From SIG589 sp045652465 (GTDB taxonomy: Bacteria > Bacillota > Clostridia > Oscillospirales > Acutalibacteraceae): 64,000 nt of DNA. Every line of letters starts with the position of its first letter. The stretch's first letter is position 1. Position numbers and translations under genes: made by a program. The notes under the pieces are model-generated. The model was not told where the DNA came from. It ran no database searches and saw nothing but the letters and a program-made list of their open reading frames with translations. This document shows positions 14,262 to 22,256 of the stretch, piece by piece. The stretch lies in the NCBI GenBank assembly GCA_045652465.1, contig JAZRUI010000015.1:124001-188000 (forward strand), written 5' to 3'.

Positions 14262-15875
14262 CTATTTGTTTAGTAAATCAAGTTTTTTGGCAAGACCTAA
14301 AAGCGGGTCGGTCTTGTTTTCGGCTTGGTTTTCGCGGTGGTAGGGGCCGATTTTATATTGCTTGTCTAAAACGGCTGCGATGGCGCGGCGAAGGGTGTCG
14401 CGGTTGTGCTGCGAGCCGTTCATAAGGTCGCGGAACATCGAGTTATCGCTGTCTATGAGCAAATATTCGCCCTTGATATAGGCGCAGGAGCCGCGAAGCG
14501 CTCCGCACATAAGGGGATTGATTTTGGAAAGCTCCGAGAGAATATCGTTCCATTCTTTGATGGGGCGCTCATCCGCGCTGTCCTTTTGAGGAGCGGGGGC
14601 GGGAGCAGCTTCCAAAACGGGTTCTTCATCGGCAGGAGGAACATCCTCATCCTCAATGGGAGGAATTTCCTCGTTTTCTTCTTCTTCTTTTGCTTTTTCC
14701 TCAACCGAAGTCTCGGCGCTGATAGCGGGAGCGGCTATAGGCGCGCCCTTTTCAAGCGCGGCAATTCGCTCTTCGAGCGCCGAAAGCGAGGAGGAAAGGC
14801 GCGGCGAGCAAAGCTTGATTATAGCCAGCTCCATTTCGCAGCGGCGGGAAGCATTTTTCATCTTCGGCTGGGTTTCCTGAAGCAAATCGAGAATAAAGAT
14901 AATCTCGCGCAAATCATAAAGTCTTGCCTGTCGAGTCAGTTCTTTCTTTTCGGCAGCCGAGCAAACAATCGGCTTCGGCTCGAGCGAAACGGTCTTCATT
15001 ATCATAAGATTACGATAATGGGAAATAAGCTCGCCCAAGAGCCTCGTCATATCAACCGATGCGGAATAAAGTTTATCTATCATTATGAGCGCGTTTTCGG
15101 TGTCGCGTTCGCGGATTAGGTCGCAAAGCTTATAGAGATATTCCTTGCCTGCCATTCCGCAAACCTCCGAAACGGTTTGCTCCGTGATGTTGTTTTCGGC
15201 AGCGGCGCACAAATCGAGAACCGATAGCGCATCGCGCATACCGCCGTCGGCAATCGAGGCAATCAGCAGCGCGGCATCATCCGAAAGGGTCAATCCCTCA
15301 TTTTCGGCAACCTTCTTTAGGCGCTCGCAAATATAGCTTTGCTCAATTCTTCTGAAATCAAAGCGCTGGCAACGCGAAAGAATGGTTGCGGGAAGCTCGT
15401 TAACCTCGGTTGTTGCGAGGATGAAAATAACATGAGCCGGCGGCTCCTCGAGGGTTTTAAGAAGGGCGTTAAACGCGCCCTTGGAAAGCATATGAACCTC
15501 GTCGATGATATAAACGCGGTAGCGCGCATCGGCGGGGGCAAAATTAACCTGGTCGCGAAGCTCGCGAACATCCTCAACGCCGTTGTTGGATGCAGCATCG
15601 AGTTCAACAATATCCATAACTTCTCCTGCGGCAATAGCGCGGCAGGATTCGCATTCGCCGCAAGGGTCGCCGCCCTTGAGGTTTTTGCAGTTAACCGCCT
15701 TGGCGAGAATCTTCGCGCAGGAGGTTTTTCCTGTTCCTCTTGTTCCGGTGAACAAATAGGCATGAGAGATTTTGCCGGTGGCAAGCTCGTTTTTAAGGGT
15801 TTCGGTTATATGCTCTTGACCGACAACATCCGAAAAGGTATCGGGACGGTATTTGCGGTATAAAGCCTGATACAA
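14262..15875 (-). CDS. dnaX: DNA polymerase III subunit gamma/tau
   Basis: A 537-residue clamp-loader ATPase. The N-terminus MYQALYRKYRPDTFSDVVGQ is diagnostic. Further motifs: Walker A GTRGTGKTSCAK (about residue 44), a four-cysteine zinc module (CKNLKGGDPCGECESC), IIDEVHML Walker B, and the LSRCQRFDF sensor. An Ala/Glu/Pro-rich linker (about 370-425) leads to the tau C-terminal domain. The start is TTG at 15875, supported by AAGGAG upstream and by the family N-terminus. I see no A-rich slippery heptamer for a gamma frameshift. It follows the SRP RNA gene. Confidence 0.96.
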   Translation of the reverse strand: MYQALYRKYRPDTFSDVVGQEHITETLKNELATGKISHAYLFTGTRGTGKTSCAKILAKAVNCKNLKGGDPCGECESCRAIAAGEVMDIVELDAASNNGVEDVRELRDQVNFAPADARYRVYIIDEVHMLSKGAFNALLKTLEEPPAHVIFILATTEVNELPATILSRCQRFDFRRIEQSYICERLKKVAENEGLTLSDDAALLIASIADGGMRDALSVLDLCAAAENNITEQTVSEVCGMAGKEYLYKLCDLIRERDTENALIMIDKLYSASVDMTRLLGELISHYRNLMIMKTVSLEPKPIVCSAAEKKELTRQARLYDLREIIFILDLLQETQPKMKNASRRCEMELAIIKLCSPRLSSSLSALEERIAALEKGAPIAAPAISAETSVEEKAKEEEENEEIPPIEDEDVPPADEEPVLEAAPAPAPQKDSADERPIKEWNDILSELSKINPLMCGALRGSCAYIKGEYLLIDSDNSMFRDLMNGSQHNRDTLRRAIAAVLDKQYKIGPYHRENQAENKTDPLLGLAKKLDLLNK

Positions 15876-15903
15876 ACCGACTCACTCCTTCGTAAAAAAG
15901 TTT

Positions 15904-16051
15904 AAAATGCGTACTAAAGTGTACGAACAGACCGATTTACTGCAGCGCATAGGACATCCGCTTAATGCTGCTCGGTTCCCCGCCTGACATGGTTCACGGG
16001 GCCCTATCGCACAGGACCCGCCTGTTCGCACGCTTCGGTACGCATTTTCAT
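15904..16051 (-). ncRNA. ffs: signal recognition particle RNA
   Basis: The minus strand contains the SRP domain IV hairpin core (15961-15997): GTCAGG and AGCAGC flank the asymmetric loop and a GGGGAACC apex corresponds to the conserved GGAA tetraloop. The ends form a long stem in which AAAATGCGTAC (16038-16048) pairs with GTACGCATTTT (15904-15914), continued by GTGCGAACAG with CTGTTCGTAC. The RNA is about 148 nt, longer than E. coli 4.5S but lacking an obvious Alu domain. The last stem plus T-rich bases at 15899-15907 may act as terminator. Location just upstream of dnaX is the standard Firmicute position. Confidence 0.93.
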
Positions 16052-16058
16052 TAGAACT

Positions 16059-16087
16059 ATTATAATATAAAATTATCAAGTTTACAA
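16059..16087 (-). promoter_or_regulatory. sigma-A promoter of the SRP RNA gene
   Basis: On the minus strand TTGTAA, 17-bp spacer, TATAAT, placing the start near 16052, exactly at the outer stem of the SRP RNA. Confidence 0.9.
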
Positions 16088-16103
16088 TAGTTTTTAAAAA
16101 ATA

Positions 16104-16132
16104 TTGTAATTTGTTAAAGATAATACTATAAT
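16104..16132 (+). promoter_or_regulatory. sigma-A promoter of the beta-helix protein operon
   Basis: TTGTAA, 17-bp spacer, TATAAT. It is back to back with the SRP RNA promoter, the two -35 boxes being only about 17 bp apart. Confidence 0.88.
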
Positions 16133-16149
16133 ATAACTATATATGTGTA

Positions 16150-16168
16150 TGCGGATGCCATATCCGCA
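16150..16168 (+). promoter_or_regulatory. hairpin just before the ribosome site
   Basis: TGCGGAT-GCCAT-ATCCGCA in the leader, immediately before AAAGGAG (16169-16175). It could expose or block the ribosome site of the following gene. Confidence 0.45.
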
Positions 16169-16180
16169 AAAGGAGAAAAA

Positions 16181-16843
16181 ATGGAAAAACTTAAATCTAA
16201 GTACCTTTATGACTTCTCCCACACCGTAGCAGCGCCGCTTTTCGAGCGCTTCAGTTACCCTTGGGAGGTGCTTCCCGAAATAAAGGGCTTTATTCTTGCG
16301 CTCATAAAGAGCCTTCCGCGTGATGAGTATATAGAACTCGCGGCGGATATCTTGGTTCATAAAAGTGCAGTCGTTGCGCCGAGCGCCTTTATAAACGGCC
16401 CGACCGTTATCGGTGAGGGAAGCGAAATCCGCCATTGCGCCTTCATAAGAGGAAGCGCGCTTGTTGGCAAAAACTGCGTTGTCGGAAATTCAACCGAACT
16501 TAAAAATGTTATCCTTTTCGATAATGTTCAGGTTCCGCATTATAATTATGTCGGTGATTCGGTTTTGGGCTATTGCGCTCATATGGGCGCGGGGGCAATA
16601 ACTTCCAATGTCAAATCCGATAAGAGCCTCGTCAGCGTTAATGCGGAGGAAAAAATCGAAACGGGACTCAAAAAATTCGGTGCCATGCTTGGCGACTGTG
16701 TTGAGGTCGGCTGCGGCAGCGTTTTGAACCCCGGAACGGTTATAGGAAAAAACTCGAACATTTATCCGCTATCTTCGGTGCGCGGTTTCGTGCCCGAAAA
16801 CAGCATCTATAAGCGACAAAACGAAATTGTCGCAAAGAGATAG
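16181..16843 (+). CDS. left-handed beta-helix (hexapeptide) UDP-GlcNAc pyrophosphorylase-like protein
   Basis: A 220-residue protein made mostly of hexapeptide repeats that wind into a left-handed beta helix (about residues 65-200; GPTVIGEGSEIRHCAFIRGSALVG). It resembles the C-terminal acetyltransferase half of GlmU but has no nucleotidyltransferase domain; clostridial genomes usually label it a UDP-N-acetylglucosamine pyrophosphorylase, a name the sequence does not support catalytically. An acyltransferase on sugar nucleotides is plausible. The ATG at 16181 follows AAAGGAG; an earlier in-frame ATG at 16145 has none. First gene of a unit running to 19761. Confidence 0.82.
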   Translation: MEKLKSKYLYDFSHTVAAPLFERFSYPWEVLPEIKGFILALIKSLPRDEYIELAADILVHKSAVVAPSAFINGPTVIGEGSEIRHCAFIRGSALVGKNCVVGNSTELKNVILFDNVQVPHYNYVGDSVLGYCAHMGAGAITSNVKSDKSLVSVNAEEKIETGLKKFGAMLGDCVEVGCGSVLNPGTVIGKNSNIYPLSSVRGFVPENSIYKRQNEIVAKR

Positions 16844-16854
16844 GGTGGTGCTGT

Positions 16855-17412
16855 ATGGAAAAATGGGATGTTTTGGATGCGGAAGGAAGGCCAACCGGCC
16901 GCCGCGTCAACCGAGGCAGGAGAGCGATTCTCCGCTCGGGAGAATATCATTCGGTTGTTCATATTTGGATAACCGACAGTAAGGGCAGGCTCTTGATTCA
17001 GCGTCGCTCTGAAAAGAAAAATTTAATGCCGGGCGAATGGGCGGCAACGGGCGGAGCCACAATAGCGGGCGAAACCCCCTTTGCCTCCGCTCGTCGCGAG
17101 CTTTATGAGGAGCTTTCCATCAATTCGGATGCTCAAAACCTCAAAAAAATCGCAACCATCCGCCGAAGAAATTCTATATTAACGATTTGGCATATTAAAA
17201 CCGATGTTGATGAGAAAAAACTGCGCCTTCAACGCAACGAGGTTGCTCAGGTGCGTTGGGTAACGCGCGAGGAATTTGAAAAAATGGTTGCCGAAGGCAA
17301 ATATCATAACTACGGAAGGGAATATTTCCAGGTAGTTTTATCGGCGATTTACGGAGAAGGAGAGAAAAAGAATGAGCCTATCAGTAGAGGGGCAGAAGTG
17401 TCCCGTATGTAA
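16855..17412 (+). CDS. Nudix hydrolase (IPP isomerase-like subfamily)
   Basis: A 185-residue Nudix protein. The Nudix box is complete (GGATIAGETPFASARRELYEELSI, residues about 66-89, matching G-x5-E-x7-RE-x2-EE-x-G/S) and the first lines (WDVLDAEGRPTGRRVNRG) are those of the subfamily related to isopentenyl-diphosphate isomerase. Such enzymes hydrolyse nucleoside-diphosphate-linked compounds; the substrate is unknown. It begins 11 nt after the beta-helix gene. Its last 13 codons overlap the next gene by 41 nt in another frame, so those residues may not be under strong selection. Confidence 0.9.
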   Translation: MEKWDVLDAEGRPTGRRVNRGRRAILRSGEYHSVVHIWITDSKGRLLIQRRSEKKNLMPGEWAATGGATIAGETPFASARRELYEELSINSDAQNLKKIATIRRRNSILTIWHIKTDVDEKKLRLQRNEVAQVRWVTREEFEKMVAEGKYHNYGREYFQVVLSAIYGEGEKKNEPISRGAEVSRM

Positions 17413-18301
17413 GGCATACTTATTTGATGATGAGGATATAGTTTTTTGCCCAACCTGCGGCGCGCCGCATCATCGCGACTGTTATATGAAGCTTGGCCAT
17501 TGCGCTCTCGAAGAGCTCCACGGAACACAAGAGCAATACGATGCTAACAAGGTTGCCGAGGAGCAAAACAAAAGAGAAGAGCCCAAGGTAGAAAACGAGG
17601 GCAAACCCGCATATCGCTGCATTCGCTGCGGAACCGAAATGTCGGATAACGATATGTTTTGTCCCGTTTGCCGAACCCCCCGTATGCAACAGGGCTTTGG
17701 CGGCGGAGCGCATATCAACTTCGGTTTCAATCAGCCTAAATGGAAGGGCGAAACGGTTGTTGAGGATGATGTAACTCTGAATGATGTTGTGCCGCTTGTT
17801 GCTGCCAATGTTAATCGCTATAGCGAAAAATTCATAACGCTTAACAAGAAGCATCGCTCCTCTTGGAACTGGGCGGCATTCTTGCTCCCTTCGGCGTGGT
17901 CGTTTTATCGCAAAAACTATGTTAGCGGAGTTCTTTTCGGCATATTGCAGGTGGCTTCGGCTTTGTTAACGCTTCCCCTGCAGCAGCTTATGAATGGCGG
18001 CACACTTGCCGACTCGGCAACAATGCGCGATATGCTCGACCTCGCGTTTGCCAACCCGAATACAATGTGGCTCGCTCTTGCGGGCGCGTTGCTCGGTCTC
18101 GGCGTTTCGATTTTTGCGGGTTTGTTTGCCGATTATATCTATAGAGGCAACTGCATCGAAAGAGCCAAGAAGATTAAAGCCGCTCCCGATGGCGAGCGCG
18201 AGCAACTTCGCTATAAATTGGGCGGAATCAGCCCGCTTTGGTTCTTGATTGCCCTTATGGCCGAAAACTACATTCCCATAATAATCTCTATGTTTTTATA
18301 A
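17372..18301 (+). CDS. RING-type zinc-finger / zinc-ribbon membrane protein (DUF2628-like)
   Basis: A 309-residue protein with two zinc modules and a membrane domain. Residues 10-44 form a RING-like finger (Cys10, 13, 26, 29, His33/34, Cys37, 44) resembling the prokaryotic RING family 1; residues 83-100 form a zinc ribbon (C83, 86, 97, 100). After a Gly-rich stretch comes SSWNWAAFLLPSAWSFYRKNY, the motif of DUF2628-type membrane proteins, then three or four membrane helices. Function unknown. It overlaps the Nudix gene by 41 nt, with GGAGAAGGAGAG before its ATG, and is followed by a related gene. Confidence 0.8.
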   Translation: MSLSVEGQKCPVCKAYLFDDEDIVFCPTCGAPHHRDCYMKLGHCALEELHGTQEQYDANKVAEEQNKREEPKVENEGKPAYRCIRCGTEMSDNDMFCPVCRTPRMQQGFGGGAHINFGFNQPKWKGETVVEDDVTLNDVVPLVAANVNRYSEKFITLNKKHRSSWNWAAFLLPSAWSFYRKNYVSGVLFGILQVASALLTLPLQQLMNGGTLADSATMRDMLDLAFANPNTMWLALAGALLGLGVSIFAGLFADYIYRGNCIERAKKIKAAPDGEREQLRYKLGGISPLWFLIALMAENYIPIIISMFL

Positions 18302-18313
18302 GGAGAGCCTCTT

Positions 18314-19090
18314 ATGAGCCAACGCTACTGTGAAGAATGCAAAACGCCCAACGAGCCTGAATATAAGTTTTGCAAAAACTGCGGAACGCCGCTTCAAGAG
18401 CCCGATATTTTAGATTCTCCGATTGCCCCGATTCCGCAAAATGATGATAGCATCGGCGAAATCGAAGCGCAGGATATGGTCTTCTTTGTGGGTAAAAACG
18501 GCGCTCGTGTTGTTCAAAAATGGAATATGATGGGCTTTTTGCGCCGCCGTTTTTCGTGGTGCTGGCCGGCATTCATTTGGTCGTTTTTCTTCGGCCTTGC
18601 AGGCGCGGGGCTTTGGTTTTTGTATCGCCGAATGTATAAATTCGGTGCTATCATACTTGCGGCTTCCTTTGCCCTTTCGAGCATAGGCATCTTGAGCCAT
18701 TCCGAATCGATAACTAATTTGGTTATAGACTCGGTTGATTGCATCAAACAAAGCACCGATTTCGAAACCGGCGAGGTTAACGAGCGCGAGCTTTCCTATC
18801 GCCTTGAGCGGGTTATGGAGGGCGAGGATGCAAAACGCCTTGCAGCATTTTCCGATTTATCGGAGATGTTTAACCTTGTTGCAGCGGTGGTTGCGGGTCT
18901 TTTTGCCCTTGCGATTTATAAGCATTTTGCAGTCAGCAAGATAAAAAGCTATGGCAGGAAGCTAACCCCGCTTGAGCTTTCTTTAGCGGGCGGAACGAGC
19001 GGCGGTGCGCTAACGCTCGGAATAATTTTAACTGTGGTTGCCGAGCTTTCGGTGTTGGTCGTTGTTATAATGGGGGCGTTTGCATTATGA
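18314..19090 (+). CDS. zinc-ribbon membrane protein, relative of the preceding gene
   Basis: A 258-residue protein with an N-terminal zinc ribbon (C-x2-C at residues 6-9 and C-x2-C at 18-21, YCEECKTPNEPEYKFCKNC) and a C-terminal membrane part of three or four helices. The segment RRRFSWCWPAFIWSFFFGLAGAG corresponds to the SSWNWAAFLLPSAW motif of the upstream neighbour, so the two are probably paralogues of a DUF2628-type family. It lacks the RING-like finger. Function unknown. It begins 12 nt after its neighbour and ends in an ATGA overlap with the phosphatase gene. Confidence 0.75.
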   Translation: MSQRYCEECKTPNEPEYKFCKNCGTPLQEPDILDSPIAPIPQNDDSIGEIEAQDMVFFVGKNGARVVQKWNMMGFLRRRFSWCWPAFIWSFFFGLAGAGLWFLYRRMYKFGAIILAASFALSSIGILSHSESITNLVIDSVDCIKQSTDFETGEVNERELSYRLERVMEGEDAKRLAAFSDLSEMFNLVAAVVAGLFALAIYKHFAVSKIKSYGRKLTPLELSLAGGTSGGALTLGIILTVVAELSVLVVVIMGAFAL

Positions 19091-19761
19091 GATACACAAC
19101 TTTGCTGTTTGATAACGACAATACCCTAATGGATTTTTATGCTGCCGAGAGGCAGGGAATAGAGCGCGCGTTTAAAAAGCACGGGCTGCCCTATAACCCC
19201 GAAATCTTAAAAATCTATAGCGATATAAATCAGTCCTTTTGGGAAATGTATGAGCGCGGCGATATAGAAAAAAGCGAAATCTATGAGGGCAGGTTTATTA
19301 AGTTTTCCGAGGTAACCGGCCTTAAATTCGACACTGCTAAAATGCGCGTTGATTATGTTGATGCGCTCCGTTTCGGCTATGATTGCATCGAGGGCGCCGT
19401 TGAGCTTTTAAAGAGCCTTTATGAAGATTATGATATCTACATAGTGACCAACGGAGAGCAAAAAACGCAGGACCAGCGCATAGCGCATTCGGGTCTTTTG
19501 CCTTATTGCAAGGGCGTTTTTGTTTCCGAGGTAACGGGCTATCAAAAACCGCATAAGGGTTATTTCGACTATGTTTTTGAGCATATTGAGGAAAAGGATA
19601 AATCCAAGATTTTGATGATAGGCGATTCGCCCTCCGCCGATATAGCGGGCGGAATCGCGGCAGGACTCGACACCTGCTATGTCAACCTCTACGGCAAAAA
19701 ATGCGATGTTACTCCAACCTATGAAATAACAGCGCTTAAAGATTTTTATAAATGCCTATAA
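19087..19761 (+). CDS. HAD-family phosphatase, YjjG-like nucleotidase
   Basis: A 224-residue HAD hydrolase. Motif I is DNDNTLMDF (Asp nucleophile and Asp acid), motif II IVTNG, motif III lysine in GYQKPHKGYF, and motif IV MIGDSPSADIAGG. The size and the NDNTLMDF form match YjjG, a 5'-nucleotidase that removes non-canonical pyrimidine nucleotides in the cytoplasm; other subfamily members have broader substrates. The ATG overlaps the upstream stop (ATGA). Last gene of the unit begun at 16181; a strong bidirectional terminator follows. Confidence 0.85.
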   Translation: MRYTTLLFDNDNTLMDFYAAERQGIERAFKKHGLPYNPEILKIYSDINQSFWEMYERGDIEKSEIYEGRFIKFSEVTGLKFDTAKMRVDYVDALRFGYDCIEGAVELLKSLYEDYDIYIVTNGEQKTQDQRIAHSGLLPYCKGVFVSEVTGYQKPHKGYFDYVFEHIEEKDKSKILMIGDSPSADIAGGIAAGLDTCYVNLYGKKCDVTPTYEITALKDFYKCL

Positions 19762-19762
19762 A

Positions 19763-19800
19763 AAAAAGGAAGGTCAATCGACCTTCCTTTTAATTTTATC
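19763..19800. terminator. bidirectional terminator
   Basis: AAAGGAAGGTC-AATC-GACCTTCCTTT (19765-19790), 11-bp stem with A and T tracts on both sides; serves the phosphatase gene and the convergent kinase-like gene. Confidence 0.92.
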
Positions 19801-19803
19801 TAT

Positions 19804-20889
19804 TTATTTGCCTGCATGCTTATAAACGATTTCGTTCATTGCATCCATCTTCTTTTCCATATCGGCAACCAGCTTAAACTGAGTGCGGCAACGGTCAAGG
19901 TTGTGACCCTCGCGATGAATCTTGAAGTATTTATCGCCATCGATATGGTCGGCGAGGAAGCGCATTCCGCATTCTAGGGTTAAAATCTTTGCCGAGAAGG
20001 CAAGCATCTTAATCTCGTTATCGGTAAGGCTGCGGCACTGCGAGAGGAAGCCTTTGGTGAATTCCTCGAAAAGACCTAAATCGCATTCGATTTTGGAGAG
20101 GTCCTTTTCATCTTCAGCGCCTGTGCTTGCGCCGAAACGGATGCTGTCGCCGAAGTCATAAAGCGAAAGACCGGGCATAACGGTATCGAGGTCGATAACC
20201 GCAACGGGCTCCTTGGTGCGGGGGTCAAGCAAAACATTGTTAAGTTTGGTGTCGTTATGGGTAACGCGGAGGGGCAATTCGCCTCTGGCTAACATATCAA
20301 CCAATACTGCGCAATCTTCTTTTCTTGCGCGGGCGAATTCGATTTCTTCCTTAACCTCATCAGCTCTGCCCGACTGGTTGGCAGCAATAGCCTTTTCAAG
20401 GTTTTCATAGCGCTGCTTGGTATTGTGGAAGCCTTCGATAACCTCGCAAAGAGTATCGGCGGGGAAATCGGCGAGCATTTGCTGGAAACGACCGAATGCG
20501 CAACCTGCGTTATAGAAATCGCGGGGCTCTTCAGCGTTTTGGAGGGTAAGAGCGTCATCAATAAAGATGAACATTCTCCAGTAGCTGCTGCCATCCTCGA
20601 TATACCATTCATCGTTTAAAAGTGCGATGGGGGTCAGGCATTCGCGATTGTGGTTTCGGCCCTCTGCCTTGGTTTTTTGACGCAGGAAGGTGGTAACCGC
20701 AACGATATTATTCATAAGACCCTCAACATTGGGGAAAACCTTATTGTTGATGCGCTGAAGGATATATTTAAAGCCGTTATCGCAGGTAACAAGATATGTA
20801 TCGTTAATGTGACCGCAGCCGTAGGGCTCGCAGGTAACGGGAGTTCCAACAATTTTAAAACGCGGAACAACTTCGATAGCCTTTAACAT
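19804..20889 (-). CDS. APH-fold kinase, N-acetylhexosamine kinase-like
   Basis: A 361-residue aminoglycoside-phosphotransferase-fold protein. It shows GCGHINDTYLV near the N-terminus (nucleotide loop), the catalytic HNDTKLNNVLLD (HxDxxxxN) and the metal-binding VIDLDTVMPG. Length and motifs are closest to NahK, the anomeric N-acetylhexosamine 1-kinase that feeds GlcNAc/GalNAc into UDP-sugar pathways, but homoserine or other small-molecule kinases share the fold, so the substrate is an inference. Cytoplasmic. Five bases separate it from the transglutaminase-like gene, so it is last in a three-gene operon. Confidence 0.75.
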   Translation of the reverse strand: MLKAIEVVPRFKIVGTPVTCEPYGCGHINDTYLVTCDNGFKYILQRINNKVFPNVEGLMNNIVAVTTFLRQKTKAEGRNHNRECLTPIALLNDEWYIEDGSSYWRMFIFIDDALTLQNAEEPRDFYNAGCAFGRFQQMLADFPADTLCEVIEGFHNTKQRYENLEKAIAANQSGRADEVKEEIEFARARKEDCAVLVDMLARGELPLRVTHNDTKLNNVLLDPRTKEPVAVIDLDTVMPGLSLYDFGDSIRFGASTGAEDEKDLSKIECDLGLFEEFTKGFLSQCRSLTDNEIKMLAFSAKILTLECGMRFLADHIDGDKYFKIHREGHNLDRCRTQFKLVADMEKKMDAMNEIVYKHAGK

Positions 20890-20894
20890 AGAAA

Positions 20895-22256
20895 TTAACC
20901 TCCATAATTTAAAAAGACAATAAATGTTCTGCCTATGCCGGCAACACTCAAGCCTTTTATTTTATGCTTACTGTTTGAGTTTACATCATTTTTGCAGTTT
21001 TGTAAAGCATATTTTTTTGCGAGGTCGGTTGGCGTGGTGCCTTCGGGGATATCAAAACTGAAGGTAAATTCGCAATAAGCTGCTTTTTTATCGGCAGCTT
21101 CCTTCATTTTTTGGCGGATAACTGTTTTGGCGGCATCCAAATCGGCGCCCAAAAAACAAGCTTCCTGCGCCGCATAGGTAAAGGTCGCGGCGGTGCATTT
21201 CGGGGTGCGGTAGTTATAGCTCGGAATAGTGCCTCCGCCGAAATCGCTCGAGGAAAGGGCGGAAAAATCGGGGTCGGCCTCGTGGGTTATGGAAAAGAGC
21301 GAATCGGGGATGTTGAAGAAACGGTGGAGAACAACATTGTTTTGGTCGTCATCATCCCAGGTAACATCGAGGTTATACCAATCTCCGTCAATCTCAATAA
21401 CATTCCACATATGGTTTTCGTTTCGCTCTATGGATGTTCCGCAAACCAATGTGCAGGGAATGGAAAGCTCGCGGCATAAAAGCTGCATGGTGCGGGCATA
21501 TCCCTCGCAAACGGCATGGCCGTTAACGAGAGCACCATAGGCGGTGTGGCGCATGGTGTCATCCGGCGAGTCAATATAAGCAACATTTTTGCAAATCCAG
21601 TCGTGCAGCAAAAGCTCGATTTCATAATCGGTGCTGCCTGCGGGAATGAGCTTTTTTATGGCGCTAACTTTAGCCTTGAGCGCCGCCTCCATGGTTTTCT
21701 TTTGCTCTTTGGTGCAAAGATATGAAACCTGGCTTTGGTCGCTTTTATGGTCAAAAGCGATTGAAAAATGCTCGCCCTCAATTTTATTTATGTAGGAATA
21801 GGGCATCCAAAAATATTCGGGATGGTCGGTTCTAACGGCGTTAAACGCTAAAGAAACATCCTTCGCGGTGGTAATGCCGAGCGGAATCATTCCGCTTCGC
21901 ATCTCCTTAACCGCCTTGTCAATCAAAGAGTAAATTTCTTTTTGATGGTCGTTTAGATTATCGAAATAGAAAAGTCCCGTTTCGCTCATAGAAACCGAGT
22001 TGCTCGGTTTCGAGGAGGGGGCGGGGAGAGAACTGCTCGAGGGCTTTTGGCTGCTCGAGGGTTTCTTCGATTCGGTTGAAGAAACGGGCTTTTTAGAGGA
22101 GGGGCTTCCCTGCGAGGAGGCATCCTCCTTGCTCGAAATATCGTTCAAAGAGGATGACTGGGCATCGCTATTAACTTTTTGTGAAGCCGAGCTGCAGCCG
22201 CAAAGCAAAAATAATAAAGCGGCGGCGATGCAAAAAATCTTTTTCAAGTTTTTCAT
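20895..22256 (-). CDS. transglutaminase-like lipoprotein
   Basis: A 453-residue lipoprotein with a type II signal peptide (FCIAAALLFLLCGC, lipid Cys at about residue 21), a Ser/Lys/Pro-rich linker (about 25-85) and a transglutaminase-fold domain (about 200-320). The catalytic triad is visible: Cys in GHAVCEGYARTM, His in NHMWNVIEIDG and Asp in WYNLDVTWDD. Bacterial members act as cysteine proteases or peptide ligases on the cell surface. The ATG at 22256 overlaps the upstream stop (ATGA) and reads directly into the signal peptide; an upstream in-frame ATG at 22313 would hide it. Confidence 0.85.
   Translation of the reverse strand: MKNLKKIFCIAAALLFLLCGCSSASQKVNSDAQSSSLNDISSKEDASSQGSPSSKKPVSSTESKKPSSSQKPSSSSLPAPSSKPSNSVSMSETGLFYFDNLNDHQKEIYSLIDKAVKEMRSGMIPLGITTAKDVSLAFNAVRTDHPEYFWMPYSYINKIEGEHFSIAFDHKSDQSQVSYLCTKEQKKTMEAALKAKVSAIKKLIPAGSTDYEIELLLHDWICKNVAYIDSPDDTMRHTAYGALVNGHAVCEGYARTMQLLCRELSIPCTLVCGTSIERNENHMWNVIEIDGDWYNLDVTWDDDDQNNVVLHRFFNIPDSLFSITHEADPDFSALSSSDFGGGTIPSYNYRTPKCTAATFTYAAQEACFLGADLDAAKTVIRQKMKEAADKKAAYCEFTFSFDIPEGTTPTDLAKKYALQNCKNDVNSNSKHKIKGLSVAGIGRTFIVFLNYGG

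Noticed and set aside
14262..15875. Possible programmed frameshift in dnaX giving a short gamma form
   Set aside because: No A-rich slippery heptamer or following hairpin is visible in the coding strand.
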